Assembly: GCA_000444245.1 (NCBI GenBank)
Contig: ATSW01013632.1
Span: forward strand, 1-21,923
Length of the DNA stretch: 21,923 bases
Source: Botryllus schlosseri
Taxonomy: Eukaryota > Chordata > Ascidiacea > Stolidobranchia > Styelidae
Reading direction: 5' to 3'
Positions 18,801-21,453 of this stretch are shown here, piece after piece. A model generated the notes under the pieces. The model saw nothing but the letters and a program-made list of their open reading frames with translations. It made no database searches and was not told the DNA's origin. Position numbers and translations under genes: made by a program. Position 1 is the first letter of the stretch; every line of letters begins with the position of its first letter.

Positions 18801-20394
18801 CACGGAGGTGAATGAGTCTGTCGAGGATGGCCTCGTCTTGGATAAGACAGCGAATGGTACATAAAAAACGTGTTCACACTTGAGCGGGAAATCGTATGAG
18901 GATGCGCTAGGATTTGGAATAAATATAAGTATCCGTCCGTTCTTACATGCAAAGTTCATGCACATCCTCGATACAGTCATTTCTGTGGTTACCTCCAATG
19001 TTCCCTCTAAGCTGCGCACGGGCGCAAATGCGCAGTGCCGACACGATCTCTGCGCACAGAAAATCAGCGTTGCGCACAAAAAAAGACGAAGTGATGACCT
19101 TTTTTTAGTAGTTACGCACTGTTGTCCAAGGGTATGCGCAGTGAGTTGATGAGTGTGCGCAGACTCGTAAAAAATTAGAGGGAACATTGGTTACATCCAT
19201 CTGCGATTCTGACGTTTCGCCGCCTTGCAAAGTGTGATCTGGTAATGCATCGCAATGTCATAATCATCGCAGTCGATAAAAAGATTTATTCTCTCAAAAA
19301 ACGCCACACTATCACTATATAATGAAAAGGTCGGGAGGTGTCGACACGACTTGGAATAGTCTTAGAAATCAGACACCACCTGGGCCTAGACGGTGTGATA
19401 TTCCGCAGGTGGCTACATTCAAAGGCTGGCTCGAGATCATGGCGAGCGCCATCGACGTGATGGAGGTAGACGGCCAGCCGAAGTACGAAGAGTCGATCGT
19501 CTACTACCTTTACTTCTGCATCTTCATCGTGTTCGGGGCTTTCTTCTCGCTCAACCTCTTCATCGGAGTCATCATCGACAATTTCAACCAGCAGAAAGTG
19601 AAATGCGCGGGTACGCCGTGAGCCGTTATTTCTAAAGCCTGACCGTGTGACCCGCTGTGTCGAATTAATGCATTGATCGTTTAACGGGGGAGGTGGTCAG
19701 TGCGGAAGTACAACTAGTACTTTTTTGGAGCTCTCGACTAAATTATGCCTATATGCTTGCACTATACTTACTCACGTGGCGGTGTTTCCGACTATACTTC
19801 CATTTCGTAGCAGTTTTCTTTGGTTTTTGAAAAGTATAAAGAGGTTTGGTGACGTGTTTGCGTCCCTTTATGAGTGTAATTGGCATAAGAACTACATAAA
19901 ATGACCCGTGTCGTTAGTCACAAAGTTGCATCTTGGAATATCGAAAGTATAGCGATCTCCGTTTGCCTGCTAAAACTATGAACCGTTTCAACTACTCCCT
20001 CGGCGCATTCCGTTTCGAGAGTGACTATTCTCGTACCCGTGGCGATCGTGACAGGGAAATCCAAGAAAAGTTGTGGAAAGTCACCTTAAGAAAGCCAGTT
20101 AGACACTAAACGCACCGGTCGCTCCAGAAAGCCCAAACATTGAGCGTCGATACACCGTTTAGAACTGCAGGCCTTCTGTCCGGTATACTTTTTTTTTTTT
20201 ATCAATTCAATGCCCTGAATTGCGCACTGATTCGAAGTTTATTCCGATATTGAGTCTGGATTTGCTTTACAGGGGGCGAGGACGGAGTGTTTCTCACGGA
20301 TGAGCAAAAACGGTATTACAACGCCATAAAAAGGATGGCATCGAAAGCGCCGAAGCAACCAGTGCCGCGGCCCAATAATTGGTTTTCGAATAAG
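703..20394 (+). CDS. Nav1: Voltage-gated sodium channel alpha subunit (Nav1 type), internal part, 17 exons
   Basis: This spliced gene encodes the pore-forming subunit of a plasma-membrane voltage-gated Na+ channel, which drives the upstroke of action potentials. Seventeen exons join in frame (one junction, exon 2 to 3, is anomalous) to give about 1,084 residues. They cover the end of the I-II linker, domain II S1-S6, a II-III linker of about 430 residues, domain III S1-S6 and the III-IV linker. Diagnostic stretches include LAKSWPTLN in DII S4-S5, CGEWIEN in the DII pore, [12 protein letters not shown] in DIII S4, VATFKGW in the DIII pore and [12 protein letters not shown] in DIII S6. Glu (DII) and Lys (DIII) are the second and third residues of the DEKA filter, which separates Nav1 from calcium channels. 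Domains I and IV are outside the window, so neither the start nor the stop codon is present. Exon limits were set by reading frame, GT/AG sites and alignment from memory to vertebrate Nav proteins. Paralogue and species cannot be fixed. Confidence 0.96.
883..1563. other. Nav intron 1
   Basis: A 681 bp GT-AG intron. It holds words shared with other introns, such as gtagccacctc near 1128 (also near 11358) and stretches rich in agtag/ctact, suggesting old copies of the intronic repeat families. The minus-strand ORF across 1330-1686 overlaps exon 2 and is a shadow. Confidence 0.6.
1564..1713 (+). CDS. Nav1: Nav exon 2: domain II S1
   Basis: The exon follows the acceptor tttgttttccag and encodes 50 residues. 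[20 protein letters not shown] matches the DII S1 helix of Nav channels ([20 protein letters not shown] in vertebrates), and the S1-S2 loop follows (MEYHPQ...SEPTL). The alignment requires the exon to end with the TTG codon at 1713, directly before VFTTIF in exon 3. The only donor nearby is GTGAGT starting at 1713 itself, which would leave the exon one base short of the frame of exon 3. See the finding on this junction. Confidence 0.92.
1714..3300. other. Nav intron 2, first part; no gene seen
   Basis: About 1.6 kb of AT-rich intron without long open frames, RNA genes or clear terminal repeats. Near 1745-1830 there are agtactcaagtagg and acttctacttgaac words related to repeat R2. Nothing else can be supported. 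Confidence 0.5.
3301..3468. mobile_element. Short MITE-like element with 24 bp terminal inverted repeats
   Basis: The left arm GCATGTGACACAGTAGCATG(TGAC) and the right arm, inverted, GCATGCGACACATAAGCATG(TGAC) match at 21 of 24 positions and enclose about 120 bp of noncoding DNA with TTAGG-like words. The flanking bases do not show an obvious target duplication, so the superfamily is not assigned. It lies just beyond the 3' end of the antisense ORF at 3566-4045. Confidence 0.6.
3566..4045 (-). CDS. Hypothetical protein, 159 codons, antisense within Nav intron 2
   Basis: This is an uninterrupted ORF whose ATG has a strong Kozak-like context (accaacATGG). Its base composition is richer in G/C than the surrounding intron. 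The product begins with an acidic Asp/Ser-rich half ([11 protein letters not shown], then DAADSD) and a basic patch ([10 protein letters not shown]). The more ordered second half includes [42 protein letters not shown], and an acidic end (GEPSDDSD). I do not recognise the family; CPVTG followed by a DP recalls YL1-type C-terminal domains only weakly. A GTAAGT on the minus strand at about 4090 could belong to a 5' untranslated exon. No AATAAA was seen downstream. It could be a nested gene, a retrocopy, or an unidentified transposon protein. Confidence 0.45.
   Translation of the reverse strand: MDVVTVEDLDWALETDSAGSSDAADSDFKAFRNEVKPDPDVSKDKKKSTKRKFDQNSDLVPVKSNRRGAEPVRKVFPPYQRVEIPVTGEVHWTRYHVPALNYLVIREKMGVKPKKHLAEVCPVTGRFVSSADPDADIMELFELAKETAERLGEPSDDSD
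4472..4520 (-). repeat. Dispersed repeat R1, short diverged copy
   Basis: ggtgtcagcggaaatattgg followed by gtttatttcaatattaat matches the reverse complement of the R1 core (AATATTTTCGGCTGACAC preceded by ATATTGAAATGAACC). Only about 50 bp is alignable. Confidence 0.5.
4521..4973. other. Nav intron 2, no feature seen
   Basis: AT-rich intronic DNA. A 63-codon open frame at 4790-4981 has no recognisable content. Confidence 0.4.
4974..5324. mobile_element. Partial MITE of the same family as 17672-18290
   Basis: The right end reads tcatttttgaagagcccta, closely matching the terminus ttatttttgaacagcccta of the 619 bp palindromic element at 17672-18290. Internal blocks also match, including ataactccgcttccactg, ccaaatttgtttctat, ttcatggggt, and tatcaagtagccag. 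No matching left terminus was found, so this is a right half. A separate imperfect inverted repeat of about 30 bp (4974-5003 against 5169-5199, core TTTCTATTTATTATATAAA) encloses part of it. The element ends 64 bp before exon 3. Confidence 0.65.
5389..5562 (+). CDS. Nav1: Nav exon 3: domain II S2, S3 and first half of S4
   Basis: This exon has 58 codons and is in phase 0 at both ends (acceptor cactgcag, donor GTAAGC). It encodes S2 ([15 protein letters not shown]), the S2-S3 loop with [10 protein letters not shown]3 ([12 protein letters not shown]) and the start of the voltage sensor ([10 protein letters not shown]). The Glu in FAGEM and the Asp in NLFDA are the acidic residues that accompany S4 gating charges across the family. 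The S4 helix is split by the following 3.5 kb intron after RAFRL. Confidence 0.95.
5563..6083. other. Nav intron 3 before the pogo-like insertion
   Basis: Intronic DNA without recognised features. An open frame running from exon 3 through to 5685 is simple read-through into the intron. Confidence 0.5.
6503..6697 (-). pseudogene. Remnant of transposon-encoded C-terminal module
   Basis: On the minus strand, downstream of the HTH remnant, [20 protein letters not shown] is followed by KDIKQRI. This resembles a short module (K-x-x-x-x-WKWP-x-x-D-x-x-WY-x-W-x-D-I) that I associate with some pogo-like element proteins. It sits inside the same element, with stops and frame changes upstream. I treat it as a decayed part of that element's coding region. 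The family match is from memory. Confidence 0.45.
6910..7278 (-). pseudogene. Transposase remnant with HTH_psq DNA-binding domain
   Basis: This 122-codon frame begins [12 protein letters not shown] and contains a pipsqueak/pogo-type helix-turn-helix: [17 protein letters not shown], then [27 protein letters not shown] follows, as in the CENP-B-like N-terminus of pogo transposases. The sequence then jumps straight to [20 protein letters not shown] and a basic tail, which resembles the region after the DDE core in complete proteins. The catalytic domain is missing, apparently through a single internal deletion of the transposon. It might still bind the element's ends, but there is no evidence of expression. 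Confidence 0.75.
7794..9063. other. Nav intron 3, after the pogo-like insertion
   Basis: About 1.27 kb of AT-rich intron with a few undetermined bases (near 8476-8511). No coding region, RNA gene or clear repeat termini were recognised. The last bases provide the weak acceptor of exon 4. Confidence 0.5.
9064..9237 (+). CDS. Nav1: Nav exon 4: domain II S4 end, S4-S5 linker and S5
   Basis: This exon has 58 codons and is in phase 0 at both ends. It starts after gcgatag (weak pyrimidine tract) and ends at a GTAAGA donor. [14 protein letters not shown] completes DII S4 and is nearly identical to vertebrate channels. The S4-S5 linker follows ([16 protein letters not shown]), then S5 ([19 protein letters not shown]). 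The last residues (RDQYKNEYK) begin a short extracellular turret. The cysteines of the vertebrate DII turret are absent here and in the next exon. Confidence 0.96.
9311..9413 (+). repeat. Dispersed repeat R1, copy 2
   Basis: cttggaggtatagaacc begins a block matching 20940-21030, and ATATTTTCGGCTGACACTAG with GGGGTAATCGTTAGCAAC and AGTAGAGAAT matches 101-190 in reverse. Taken together the three copies imply a repeat of at least 100 bp. Confidence 0.7.
9567..9635 (-). repeat. Dispersed repeat R1, diverged inverted copy
   Basis: gacgagtgtcacagaaaaca then ttcaacctgaatatattattcaat matches R1 in reverse orientation with several differences. It faces the copy at 9311-9413 across about 155 bp, so the pair could be the two arms of one inverted-repeat element. 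Confidence 0.45.
9770..10428. mobile_element. Non-autonomous hAT-type element, 659 bp
   Basis: The left end CAGGGGTCGCCAACTC and the right end (inverted) CAGGGGTCACCAACAC match at 14 of 16 positions. Flanking 8 bp sequences CTGTAAAA (9762-9769) and CTCTAAAA (10429-10436) differ at one base, as expected for an old hAT target duplication. Subterminal GCGGGCCGC blocks occur at both ends. The small minus-strand ORF at 10023-10211 is not recognisable. The element lies in intron 4, about 165 bp before exon 5. Confidence 0.88.
10594..10761 (+). CDS. Nav1: Nav exon 5: domain II pore loop and S6
   Basis: This exon has 56 codons and is in phase 0 at both ends (acceptor tttgtcacgacag, donor GTACGT). 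It encodes the DII re-entrant pore: [12 protein letters not shown], then [11 protein letters not shown]. The Glu of CGEW is the domain II member of the DEKA ring, and the second Glu belongs to the outer carboxylate ring that contributes to guanidinium-toxin binding in known channels. It then encodes the start of S6 ([14 protein letters not shown]). The two pore cysteines of the vertebrate pattern (DCMEV...MC) are kept as VCMNV...GIC. Confidence 0.97.
10832..10981 (+). CDS. Nav1: Nav exon 6: domain II S6 end and start of II-III linker
   Basis: This exon has 50 codons and is in phase 0 at both ends, and it is separated from exon 5 by only 70 bp. [18 protein letters not shown] is the intracellular end of DII S6, the activation-gate region. 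It continues into the charged start of the II-III linker ([19 protein letters not shown] and [10 protein letters not shown]). This matches the vertebrate pattern in which S6 is followed by a conserved acidic and then basic segment. The donor is GTAAGT. Confidence 0.95.
10982..11475. other. Nav intron 6, first part with repeat R4 copy
   Basis: Intronic DNA. 11118-11215 (atatttgcactacttactcgcgtggc, later tttgaaaagta) aligns with 19747-19845 (tatgcttgcactatacttactcacgtggc, later tttgaaaagta), defining a two-copy repeat here called R4. gtagccacctcc near 11358 is shared with intron 1 at 1128. Confidence 0.5.
11476..11763. mobile_element. Non-autonomous hAT-type MITE, 288 bp
   Basis: The left end CAGTGGTTCTCGAACTGGGG and the right end (inverted) CACTGGTTCTCAAACT are typical hAT (CAGTGGTTCTCAACC type) termini. 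Flanking octamers ATTTGAAG and ATTGAAAG agree at 6 of 8 positions, suggesting a decayed duplication. There is no coding content. Confidence 0.82.
12104..12220 (+). repeat. Dispersed repeat R3, copy 1 (MITE-like)
   Basis: The sequence aligns with 16534-16652. Shared blocks are GTATTTG..CGTTT.C.C, CATT.GAAT..GATG.GAAAG, ACCA.AAAGTGCCG and GATTT.C.CCTT..ATGGTGG or ATAAGGTGG. It opens with ggtgtatttg and closes with cgaatacacc, a short imperfect inverted repeat that suggests a small MITE. It lies in intron 6, about 140 bp before exon 7. Confidence 0.65.
12363..12558 (+). CDS. Nav1: Nav exon 7: II-III cytoplasmic linker
   Basis: This exon has 196 nt, entering in phase 0 and leaving in phase 1. 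It follows the acceptor acgttttcgcag and precedes a GTGAGG donor. It begins [20 protein letters not shown], a Cys- and Lys/Arg-rich continuation of the segment that ends exon 6. It then becomes hydrophilic with acidic patches ([14 protein letters not shown]). The sequence is not recognisable from other channels. The call rests on the open frame, splice sites, matching phase with exons 6 and 8, and codon composition unlike the AT-rich introns. Confidence 0.8.
12731..13512 (+). CDS. Nav1: Nav exon 8: large II-III linker exon
   Basis: This 782 nt exon enters in phase 1 after gttcag and leaves in phase 0 at GTAAAT. It encodes about 261 residues of low-complexity, hydrophilic, probably disordered cytoplasmic linker. 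The linker is rich in Ser, Arg, Asp and Asn, with many Arg-x-x-Ser and Ser-x-x-Asp/Glu sites suited to kinases such as PKA and CK2. A CRGC pair followed by a very basic run (SRHRKRLKK) lies near 13060-13125. A stretch reading [17 protein letters not shown] (13138-13188) faintly resembles the ankyrin-G motif of chordate Nav linkers. GC content is clearly higher than in the flanking introns. A long second-frame ORF over 12950-13516 is a composition shadow. Confidence 0.88.
13513..13943. repeat. Nav intron 8 with repeat R2, copy 1 (13561-13645)
   Basis: TTGGTCAAAGTAGTCGAGTT, then TACTCGAGTAGAAG and TAACGCCATGGATTT align with 17106-17180 (GTGGTCAAAGTAGTCAACGT, TACTGAAGTAGAAGTAGG, TAACC) and with 15422-15490 (AGTGGTC, CTACTCAAGTAGAAGTA). 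This is a dispersed intronic repeat with self-complementary CTACTCGAGTAG-like words. The rest of the 431 bp intron has no recognised feature. Confidence 0.6.
13944..14063 (+). CDS. Nav1: Nav exon 9: end of II-III linker
   Basis: This exon has 40 codons and is in phase 0 at both ends (acceptor ggccgtttttcag, donor GTGCGG). It encodes a Ser/Arg-rich then Glu-rich cytoplasmic stretch ([17 protein letters not shown], later [17 protein letters not shown]). No family motif is visible. The exon is supported by its open frame, splice sites and phase match with both neighbours. The frame stays open a little further into the intron, so the donor position is inferred. Confidence 0.78.
14064..14472. other. 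Nav intron 9, first part
   Basis: Intronic DNA with scattered undetermined bases (14087-14423), which limits interpretation. Nothing recognised. Confidence 0.4.
14473..14851. mobile_element. Probable degenerate DNA-transposon fragment with GACTCC-rich ends
   Basis: The left end CAGAGCTGTAAAGTCGG and the right end (inverted) CAGGCTTGTGGAGTCAG are similar. Subterminal sequence is rich in ACTCC/GGAGT words (ccaactccaactcc, ccccgactcct, ggagtcgaagc). This recalls widespread animal repeats with CAGAGCTxGxAGTCGGAGTCG ends. I see no matching target duplication and several bases are undetermined, so the exact limits are uncertain. Confidence 0.5.
14990..15142 (+). CDS. Nav1: Nav exon 10: pre-domain III segment and DIII S1
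   Basis: This exon has 51 codons and is in phase 0 at both ends (acceptor cacatctccag, donor GTACAA). It begins with a short pre-S1 segment containing PCFPAF, where vertebrates have EACFT and further cysteines. [17 protein letters not shown] then leads into S1 ([14 protein letters not shown]), matching the vertebrate WxxRxxCxxIVEHxWFE...MILLSSGAL pattern. Confidence 0.94.
15209..15382 (+). CDS. Nav1: Nav exon 11: domain III S2 and S3
   Basis: This exon has 58 codons and is in phase 0 at both ends. It lies only 66 bp after exon 10, with acceptor cgtctttgcag and donor GTGAGT. It begins [15 protein letters not shown], the S1-S2 loop, where vertebrate channels read AFEDIYI. S2 follows ([18 protein letters not shown]), then [15 protein letters not shown] as S3. 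The charge-transfer Asp in LLDF is present. A second S3 Asp that vertebrates have (LIVDVS) is Phe here. Confidence 0.97.
15383..16027. repeat. Nav intron 11 with repeat R2, copy 2 (15422-15490)
   Basis: agtggtctgcgttgctactc then aagtagaagtatgaacgctg aligns to R2 in introns 8 and 14-proximal DNA, with a short internal deletion after agtggtc. The remainder is AT-rich and featureless to my eye. Confidence 0.55.
16028..16156 (+). CDS. Nav1: Nav exon 12: domain III S3 end and S4 voltage sensor
   Basis: This exon has 43 codons and is in phase 0 at both ends (acceptor cgtgatgcag, donor GTATAC). It encodes the end of S3 ([12 protein letters not shown]), then the S4 helix with arginines at every third position ([16 protein letters not shown]), and SRFQGMK at the start of the S4-S5 linker. 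The match to the vertebrate [20 protein letters not shown] is nearly complete, making this one of the firmest exons. Confidence 0.98.
16157..16533. other. Nav intron 12, first part with GGGTGCAA words
   Basis: Repeated words (aggtgcaa, gggtgcaaataatggg, gggtgtaaac, gggtgcaac) at intervals between 16192 and 16340 suggest a decayed repeat, but no termini were found. Confidence 0.35.
16534..16652 (+). repeat. Dispersed repeat R3, copy 2
   Basis: This is the second copy of the element at 12104-12220. It includes gatgcgaaagcaaaattagg, taccagaaagtgccgc and gatttacgcctt. It opens aatgtatttg and closes cgtaatacac. The two copies are on the same strand, in introns 6 and 12, each upstream of a channel exon. 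Confidence 0.65.
16766..16848 (+). CDS. Nav1: Nav exon 13: domain III S4-S5 linker and S5
   Basis: This 83 nt exon enters in phase 0 and leaves in phase 2 (acceptor ttaatttccag, donor GTAAGA). [16 protein letters not shown] corresponds to the DIII S4-S5 linker (vertebrate VVVNALLGAIPSI), a docking site for the inactivation particle. [11 protein letters not shown] begins S5. The split codon AG|C gives the Ser of the conserved LIFSI/M-LGVN sequence that continues in exon 14. Confidence 0.96.
16849..17459. repeat. Nav intron 13 with repeat R2, copy 3 (17106-17240)
   Basis: gtggtcaaagtagtcaacgt then gtactgaagtagaagtagg is the closest relative of the intron 8 copy. Further ctactcaagtacaag and ccaagtacaagtaaaaagta words follow. 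ccaatcatggcctactagta at 17040-17060 contains a short palindrome (GGCCTACTAGTAGGCC). No gene is present. Confidence 0.55.
17460..17663 (+). CDS. Nav1: Nav exon 14: domain III S5 end and extracellular turret
   Basis: This 204 nt exon enters in phase 2 after atctacaatccag and leaves in phase 2 at GTGAGTAT. It starts [14 protein letters not shown] (vertebrate IMGVNLFAGKFYxC). A long extracellular turret follows, with three N-glycosylation sequons (NGT, NAT, NKT) and cysteines in TESCGR and ECEQC. Together with exon 15, the turret is roughly 25-30 residues longer than in vertebrate Nav channels by my alignment. Its donor was duplicated by an adjacent MITE insertion (17672-18290). Confidence 0.95.
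17664..17671 (+). promoter_or_regulatory. 5' splice donor of exon 14 and left copy of an 8 bp target duplication
   Basis: GTGAGTAT directly follows exon 14 (GAAAT|GTGAGTAT) and is a good donor. The identical octamer occurs at 18291-18298, immediately after the MITE. The duplication therefore copied the splice donor. Reading through this donor gives an in-frame TGA at once (AAT GTG in the other frame; GAA ATG TGA in the coding frame), so the proximal copy must be used for a full channel. Confidence 0.85.
17672..18290. mobile_element. Long palindromic MITE, 619 bp, with 8 bp target duplication
   Basis: The two halves are inverted copies of each other over roughly 300 bp. The termini are TAGGGCTGTTCAAAAATA at left and its inverse at right. 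Matching blocks run inward through tgctggttacttgattaaat, aaaaaatgacgcacaccaaa, tccaaccaatattcgcggat and onward. An asymmetric centre near 17950-18020 contains tctgggatgatcc and ggataatcccagaat. Flanking octamers GTGAGTAT are identical. An 8 bp duplication and TAGGG ends fit the hAT superfamily, but no transposase is present. A/T runs dominate the interior. High arm identity implies a recent insertion or a structure maintained by self-pairing. The transcript would form a very long hairpin inside the intron. Confidence 0.93.
18291..18298 (+). repeat. Right copy of the 8 bp target duplication (cryptic second donor)
   Basis: GTGAGTAT is identical to 17664-17671 and lies directly after the MITE terminus (CCCTA|GTGAGTAT). 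It is a complete 5' splice consensus, now preceded by transposon sequence rather than exon. Confidence 0.85.
18530..18620 (+). CDS. Nav1: Nav exon 15: domain III turret end and pore helix 1
   Basis: This 91 nt exon enters in phase 2 (acceptor tttatctcag) and leaves in phase 0 at GTCGGT. It encodes [12 protein letters not shown], then [15 protein letters not shown], which matches the DIII pore helix VNFDNVGxGYLSLLQ. NDS is a fourth potential glycosylation sequon. The boundary just before VATFKGW matches the one I recall in vertebrate SCN genes. The donor is weak at +3 to +5. A second GT at 18625 is out of frame for the next exon. Confidence 0.95.
18621..18995. other. Nav intron 15, first part
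   Basis: AT-rich intronic DNA with no recognised gene. Open frames on both strands here (18753-19187 minus and 18880-19149 plus) run into the MITE and show no protein family. Confidence 0.45.
18996..19189. mobile_element. Small hAT-type MITE, 194 bp
   Basis: The left end CAATGTTCCCTCTAA and the right end (inverted) CAATGTTCCCTCTAA are identical over 15 bp. The flanks GTTACCTC (18988-18995) and GTTACATC (19190-19197) agree at 7 of 8 bases. The interior is rich in GCGCA/TGCGC words (ctgcgcacgggcgcaaatgc). Elements with AATGTTCCCTCTAA termini are widespread in animals. It lies in intron 15. Confidence 0.88.
19409..19610 (+). CDS. Nav1: Nav exon 16: domain III filter (DEKA Lys) and S6
   Basis: This 202 nt exon enters in phase 0 after gatattccgcag and leaves in phase 1 at [17 protein letters not shown] carries the Lys of the DEKA ring, the residue that gives Na+ over Ca2+ selectivity in this family. 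QPKYEES precedes S6 ([19 protein letters not shown]), which ends [12 protein letters not shown]. The exon end is not obvious. GTACGC is the only nearby site whose phase fits exon 17, giving [11 protein letters not shown]. The sites GTGAAA and GTGAGC close by give the wrong frame. Confidence 0.95.
19611..20272. repeat. Nav intron 16 with repeat R4, copy 2 (19747-19845)
   Basis: The block tgcttgcactatacttactc then acgtggc, with tttgaaaagtataaa further on, aligns with 11118-11215 in intron 6. ggtggtcagtgcggaagtac at 19692-19711 may be a very diverged start of R2. The 3' end of the intron has a T-run (20190-20200) and the exon 17 acceptor ttgctttacag. Confidence 0.5.
20273..20394 (+). CDS. Nav1: Nav exon 17: III-IV linker with the inactivation particle
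   Basis: This 122 nt exon enters in phase 1 after ttgctttacag. It encodes [20 protein letters not shown] and then [20 protein letters not shown], clearly the fast-inactivation linker (vertebrate [20 protein letters not shown]). The hydrophobic triad is VFL instead of IFM, preceded by an extra Gly. The exon end is placed at AAG|GTGAAG by comparison with the vertebrate boundary near PRPGNKFQG. That donor is weak, and the frame stays open for 14 more codons to TAA at 20437-20439. Domain IV would follow beyond the window. Confidence 0.9.
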
Positions 20395-20939
20395 GTGAAG
20401 AAGCAGTTCGCGTACAGTCCGGAATCACCTTTGTATTAAAGTTAACAATTGCTAAGCAACGACTTTAGCTAGATTCTAAACCAGCGGTTCTCAACCGGGG
20501 GTCCGCGGACCCCTAGGGGTCCGCGAAGCAATTTCAGGGGGTCCGCGAGACCTCTAAATTTTTAAAATGGTTGATAACCTTATTTTTATTTTATTTTTTA
20601 ATTTGAGAAAGCATGAGGCAGTTTCGCACCACAACTGCTAAAACCTCATGACTCATATCATAATAATAATCGTCTGACATGGACGATGGTAGTGTGGAAA
20701 CTCATTTCCATTGCCAATTTTCCAATAACCTGCTGATACAAACATATTGCTCTTTAGAGACGTCTTGTTGGGGTTTGTGGAAAAAATAAAAATATGGAGA
20801 TAGTTACGTCAATCAGGGTGACTTCGTATTGTCTACGAAACCTTCTCGATTTGAAGTTGTCAGTCTCATCAAGTTAGTGAACAGTCGTTTGAAATAAAAA
20901 AATTCCTAAGTATTTCCATAATTTGTCCCAATGCAGAGA

Positions 20940-21030
20940 ACAGCTTCTTGGAGGTACAGAACTTTATTATAAATTGAATAGTATATTCATATTGAAATGA
21001 ACCCGATTATTTTCGGCTGACACTCGTCAT
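20940..21030 (+). repeat. Dispersed repeat R1, copy 3 (inside the hAT element)
   Basis: cttggaggtacagaac, tatattcatattgaaatgaa and ttattttcggctgacactcg match the copies at 9311-9413 and, inverted, 101-190. Its place inside a transposon suggests that R1 itself inserts or was carried along. Confidence 0.7.
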
Positions 21031-21377
21031 AAATCGGACAATGATATACCTTCTCTTAAAGCTCGGCTATCACATTTGGAGCATTCTTATTGCGGAAGCC
21101 CTATCGACAAGGCTGATTTTTTGATGAACAAGGAATGTTTCGTTGCTATCAAAGCATTACGTTCCAACCCTGAAATTCATATCACGAGTTATATTGGTAC
21201 GCAGCATTGTCTTGTTAATGTTCAATTGTTCATGGTCGAAAATGTTTGCTCGTAAATATATATTTAACCCGAACAGAACAAGTCGTTTCATGACAGTCTC
21301 TGGTTGGAAAACTTGGATCCATTCTCTGGAGCATAACATTTGTCTATACTTATAGATTAGGATTTCACTTTGACGGT

Positions 21378-21453
21378 AGAAACTCTCTGCGGGCCGATCA
21401 AAATGCCACCGCGGGCCGAATCCGGCCCGCGGTCCGTATGTTGCCCGTCCCTG
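21378..21453. mobile_element. End of a second hAT-like element nested in 20482-21911
   Basis: GCGGGCCG and gaatccggcccgcgg blocks are followed by gtatgttgcccgtccctg, the inverse of CAGGGACGGGCAAC. This parallels the terminus at 1-85 (...ggttgccgacccttg). No partner left terminus or 8 bp duplication (expected CACTAGAT) was found upstream, so it is either truncated or its other end is highly diverged. Confidence 0.6.

Noticed and set aside
18753-19187. 144-codon minus-strand ORF
   Set aside because: It runs through the 18996-19189 MITE, has no recognisable domain and lies within a channel intron.
19599-19625. Alternative donors GTGAAA (19598) and GTGAGC (19617) for exon 16
   Set aside because: Both break the reading frame into exon 17. 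GTACGC at 19611 is weaker but is the only one in the correct phase.
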